Below are positions 13,560 through 14,855 of a DNA stretch of 14,855 bases, in pieces. Each line of letters begins with the position of its first letter. Position 1 is the first letter of the stretch. This DNA is from Bacillota bacterium (GTDB lineage: Bacteria; Bacillota; Clostridia; DSM-8532). Location of the stretch: contig JAEZBW010000158.1 of the NCBI GenBank assembly GCA_023426765.1, positions 1-14,855 of the forward strand. The letters are read 5' to 3'. The translations under genes and the position numbers were made by a program. The notes under the pieces are model-generated. The model was not told the DNA's origin, searched no databases, and worked only from the letters and a program-made list of their open reading frames with translations.

Positions 13560-14261
13560 ATGAGGGAGAATATGCAGAAGAGAAAATGGGTACGCATCAT
13601 CCTCGCTGTATTCCTTGCCCTATGCCTTTTTTATCCTGTATTGACGGATGGGGTTCGTGACTTTTATGGATACAGCAACGCCGTTTTGTCCTATTATGGT
13701 TCAAGGGGCGACGAGGTGACCGCCATTCAGAAAAAATTGAAGCAATGGGGTTATTACAAGGGTAATGTGGATGGTGTTTTCGGTTATCAAACCTATAAGG
13801 CTGTAAGGTACTTTCAGTATAAAAACGGGCTGAAGGTGGACGGTGTCGTCGGGCCCGAAACACTTTCGGCATTGGGCCTTCCCACCGGAGAGAAGAAATC
13901 TGCCGGGAACAACAAGGATGTGGATTTACTGGCCCATATCATCCATGGAGAAGCCCGCGGAGAACCCTATGTGGGCCAGGTTGCAGTGGCTGCAGTAATT
14001 CTGAACCGGATTAATGACAGCCGGTTTCCCAGTACGATCGCCGGTGTCATCTACCAGCCCGGTGCTTTTGATGCCGTAAGCGACGGGCAGATTAACCTGG
14101 AGCCCACCGCCCAGTCGATAAAGGCTGCACGGGATGCCCTGAACGGATGGGATCCCACCTATGGCTGTATTTATTATTACAATCCGCACACAGCAACAAG
14201 CAAATGGATATGGAGCCGACCGATCATTATAACGATTGGGAAACACAATTTTGCCAAATGA
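13560..14261 (+). CDS. sleB: Spore cortex-lytic enzyme SleB
   Basis: 233 residues from the ATG at 13560. SleB cuts the muramic-delta-lactam-containing cortex peptidoglycan during germination, acting as a lytic transglycosylase. Domains: basic N-terminus and hydrophobic signal segment (about 11-29), a peptidoglycan-binding domain (about 45-107, with GDEVTAIQKKLKQWGYY and VDGVVGPETLSAL), and the SleB/CwlJ hydrolase domain (about 119-233). Glu131 in HGEARGEPYVGQ is the expected catalytic acid; YQPGAF, ALNGWDPT and TSKWIWSRP follow as in the family. The start is uncertain: 13560 has weak AGAAGTG upstream, while an ATG at 13572 has GGGAG only three bases away. Frames reaching upstream to a TTG at 13512 have no ribosome site. 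No ypeB partner is adjacent within the window. Confidence 0.93.
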   Translation: MRENMQKRKWVRIILAVFLALCLFYPVLTDGVRDFYGYSNAVLSYYGSRGDEVTAIQKKLKQWGYYKGNVDGVFGYQTYKAVRYFQYKNGLKVDGVVGPETLSALGLPTGEKKSAGNNKDVDLLAHIIHGEARGEPYVGQVAVAAVILNRINDSRFPSTIAGVIYQPGAFDAVSDGQINLEPTAQSIKAARDALNGWDPTYGCIYYYNPHTATSKWIWSRPIIITIGKHNFAK

Positions 14262-14264
14262 AGG

Positions 14265-14855
14265 TTATTTGAAAATAGTGCTTTCCTTCTTGATCCCTGT
14301 CCCGACAGCGATGATTTTATGGATGGGCTGATAGACATCTTCATACAGCATAGCCGATTCGCCTTCGGTCACCCGGTAAACCCGTACCGACAGGCCTTCC
14401 TTCCCGGGCTCCACAACTTCTGTTGAATCCTTGGGCAGGGTATTGACCTGAGAATAAATCACCGAGGGCTGTATTTTTGTGGTTTCCGTCCGCACCGCAC
14501 CTGTTCGCAGCCCTGGTTTTCCCACCAGTGCAGCGCTCCATGTACCGGCCTGCTCTGCTTGAATCACAAGCATCAGCGAATTGTCTGCCGTGTTTTTAAA
14601 CTGCAGATCCCCGTCATTTTCAAAGCTGACTTCAAGGCCGGGTTCGATTCCTGAAACCGGTTGATTGGAAGCTTTTCTGTCGAGCACGCGCAGTTCCTCA
14701 ACAGGCAGAATGGTCTGATAAATGATGGAAGCGAGCAATTGCTGCAGAGGGTCTGTATCGCTGAAAGAGGAAATGCTTTTCCTGAATGAGAATGAATCAC
14801 CCGCATAGAGCATTCTGTTTTCAAAAGGCAGAATAAGGTTTTTGAATGCTTCGGT
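14265..14855 (-). CDS. VanW-like / G5-type protein, C-terminal part (5' end outside window)
   Basis: 196 codons are open from the right edge to a TAA at 14265, and the frame continues beyond the edge, so the N-terminus is missing; the internal ATG at 14813 is not the likely start. Counting from the edge, residues 63-95 (SNQPVSGIEPGLEVSF, then DLQFKNTADNSL) match the end of a VanW domain, which normally reads HSRPVSYVPPGxDATVS...DLxFKNNT. Residues 145-187 (EVVEPGKEGLSVRVYRV, then QPIHKIIAVGTG) look like the last strands of a G5 domain. VanW-G5 proteins are usually exported and cell-wall associated; their activity is not established. The usual GGVCQxSSTLY motif is replaced by QLLASIIYQTIL (39-50), so the Cys is lost. 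The stop lies 3 bp from the sleB stop. Confidence 0.65.
   Translation of the reverse strand, partial: TEAFKNLILPFENRMLYAGDSFSFRKSISSFSDTDPLQQLLASIIYQTILPVEELRVLDRKASNQPVSGIEPGLEVSFENDGDLQFKNTADNSLMLVIQAEQAGTWSAALVGKPGLRTGAVRTETTKIQPSVIYSQVNTLPKDSTEVVEPGKEGLSVRVYRVTEGESAMLYEDVYQPIHKIIAVGTGIKKESTIFK

Overview
The window looks like a chromosomal segment of an endospore-forming member of the Clostridia (low-GC Gram-positive lineage with fairly balanced base composition). The evidence is a SleB-type cortex-lytic enzyme, a GerMN lipoprotein, an argS neighbour of the YwiB/DUF1934 family, strong AGGAGG-type ribosome sites, compact Gram-positive promoters and many intrinsic terminators. No rRNA, tRNA, CRISPR array, insertion sequence or phage module is visible. 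The genus cannot be fixed from the sequence alone.

Layout from left to right. Positions 1-858 (minus) hold the first 286 codons of a PfkB-type sugar kinase, probably 2-keto-3-deoxygluconate kinase, with its own promoter and a dyad upstream. A gene-free stretch (859-1320) follows. Then comes a membrane-anchored DUF4097 beta-repeat protein (1321-2394, minus). A two-gene ABC exporter operon (ATPase 4204-4914, permease 2645-4207, minus) has a good promoter at 4950-4978 and a strong terminator at 2533-2559. Next is a five-gene minus-strand operon, read ddl, murI, ywiB-like, argS, SEC-C protein (9805 down to 5193). It couples D-Ala-D-Ala and D-Glu supply for peptidoglycan with arginyl-tRNA synthesis, and has a clear promoter at 9856-9884 and a terminator at 5133-5157. 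Upstream of it is a GerMN lipoprotein (9928-10644, minus) with a sigma-E-like promoter.

The right third changes direction repeatedly. A 72-residue HTH-like protein (10782-11000, plus) converges on a thioredoxin-reductase-like flavoprotein (11019-11903, minus), and the two share one bidirectional terminator. A plus-strand cluster of three small proteins of unknown function (12133-13297) follows a sigma-K-like promoter. Between its first and second genes lie four tandem units, each able to fold as a two-part hairpin. A spore cortex-lytic enzyme (sleB, 13560-14261, plus) then runs tail to tail into a VanW/G5-like protein that leaves the window (14265-14855, minus).

Most worth a second look: the four-unit hairpin array at 12428-12588, in which changes in the outer stem are preserved as G-U pairs on the plus strand; the unknown three-gene cluster around it; and the flavoprotein at 11019-11903, which keeps the CxxC centre of thioredoxin reductase but has lost the NADPH-binding signatures, as in ferredoxin-dependent thioredoxin reductases. 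All functional assignments come from reading motifs by eye; no database search was run.
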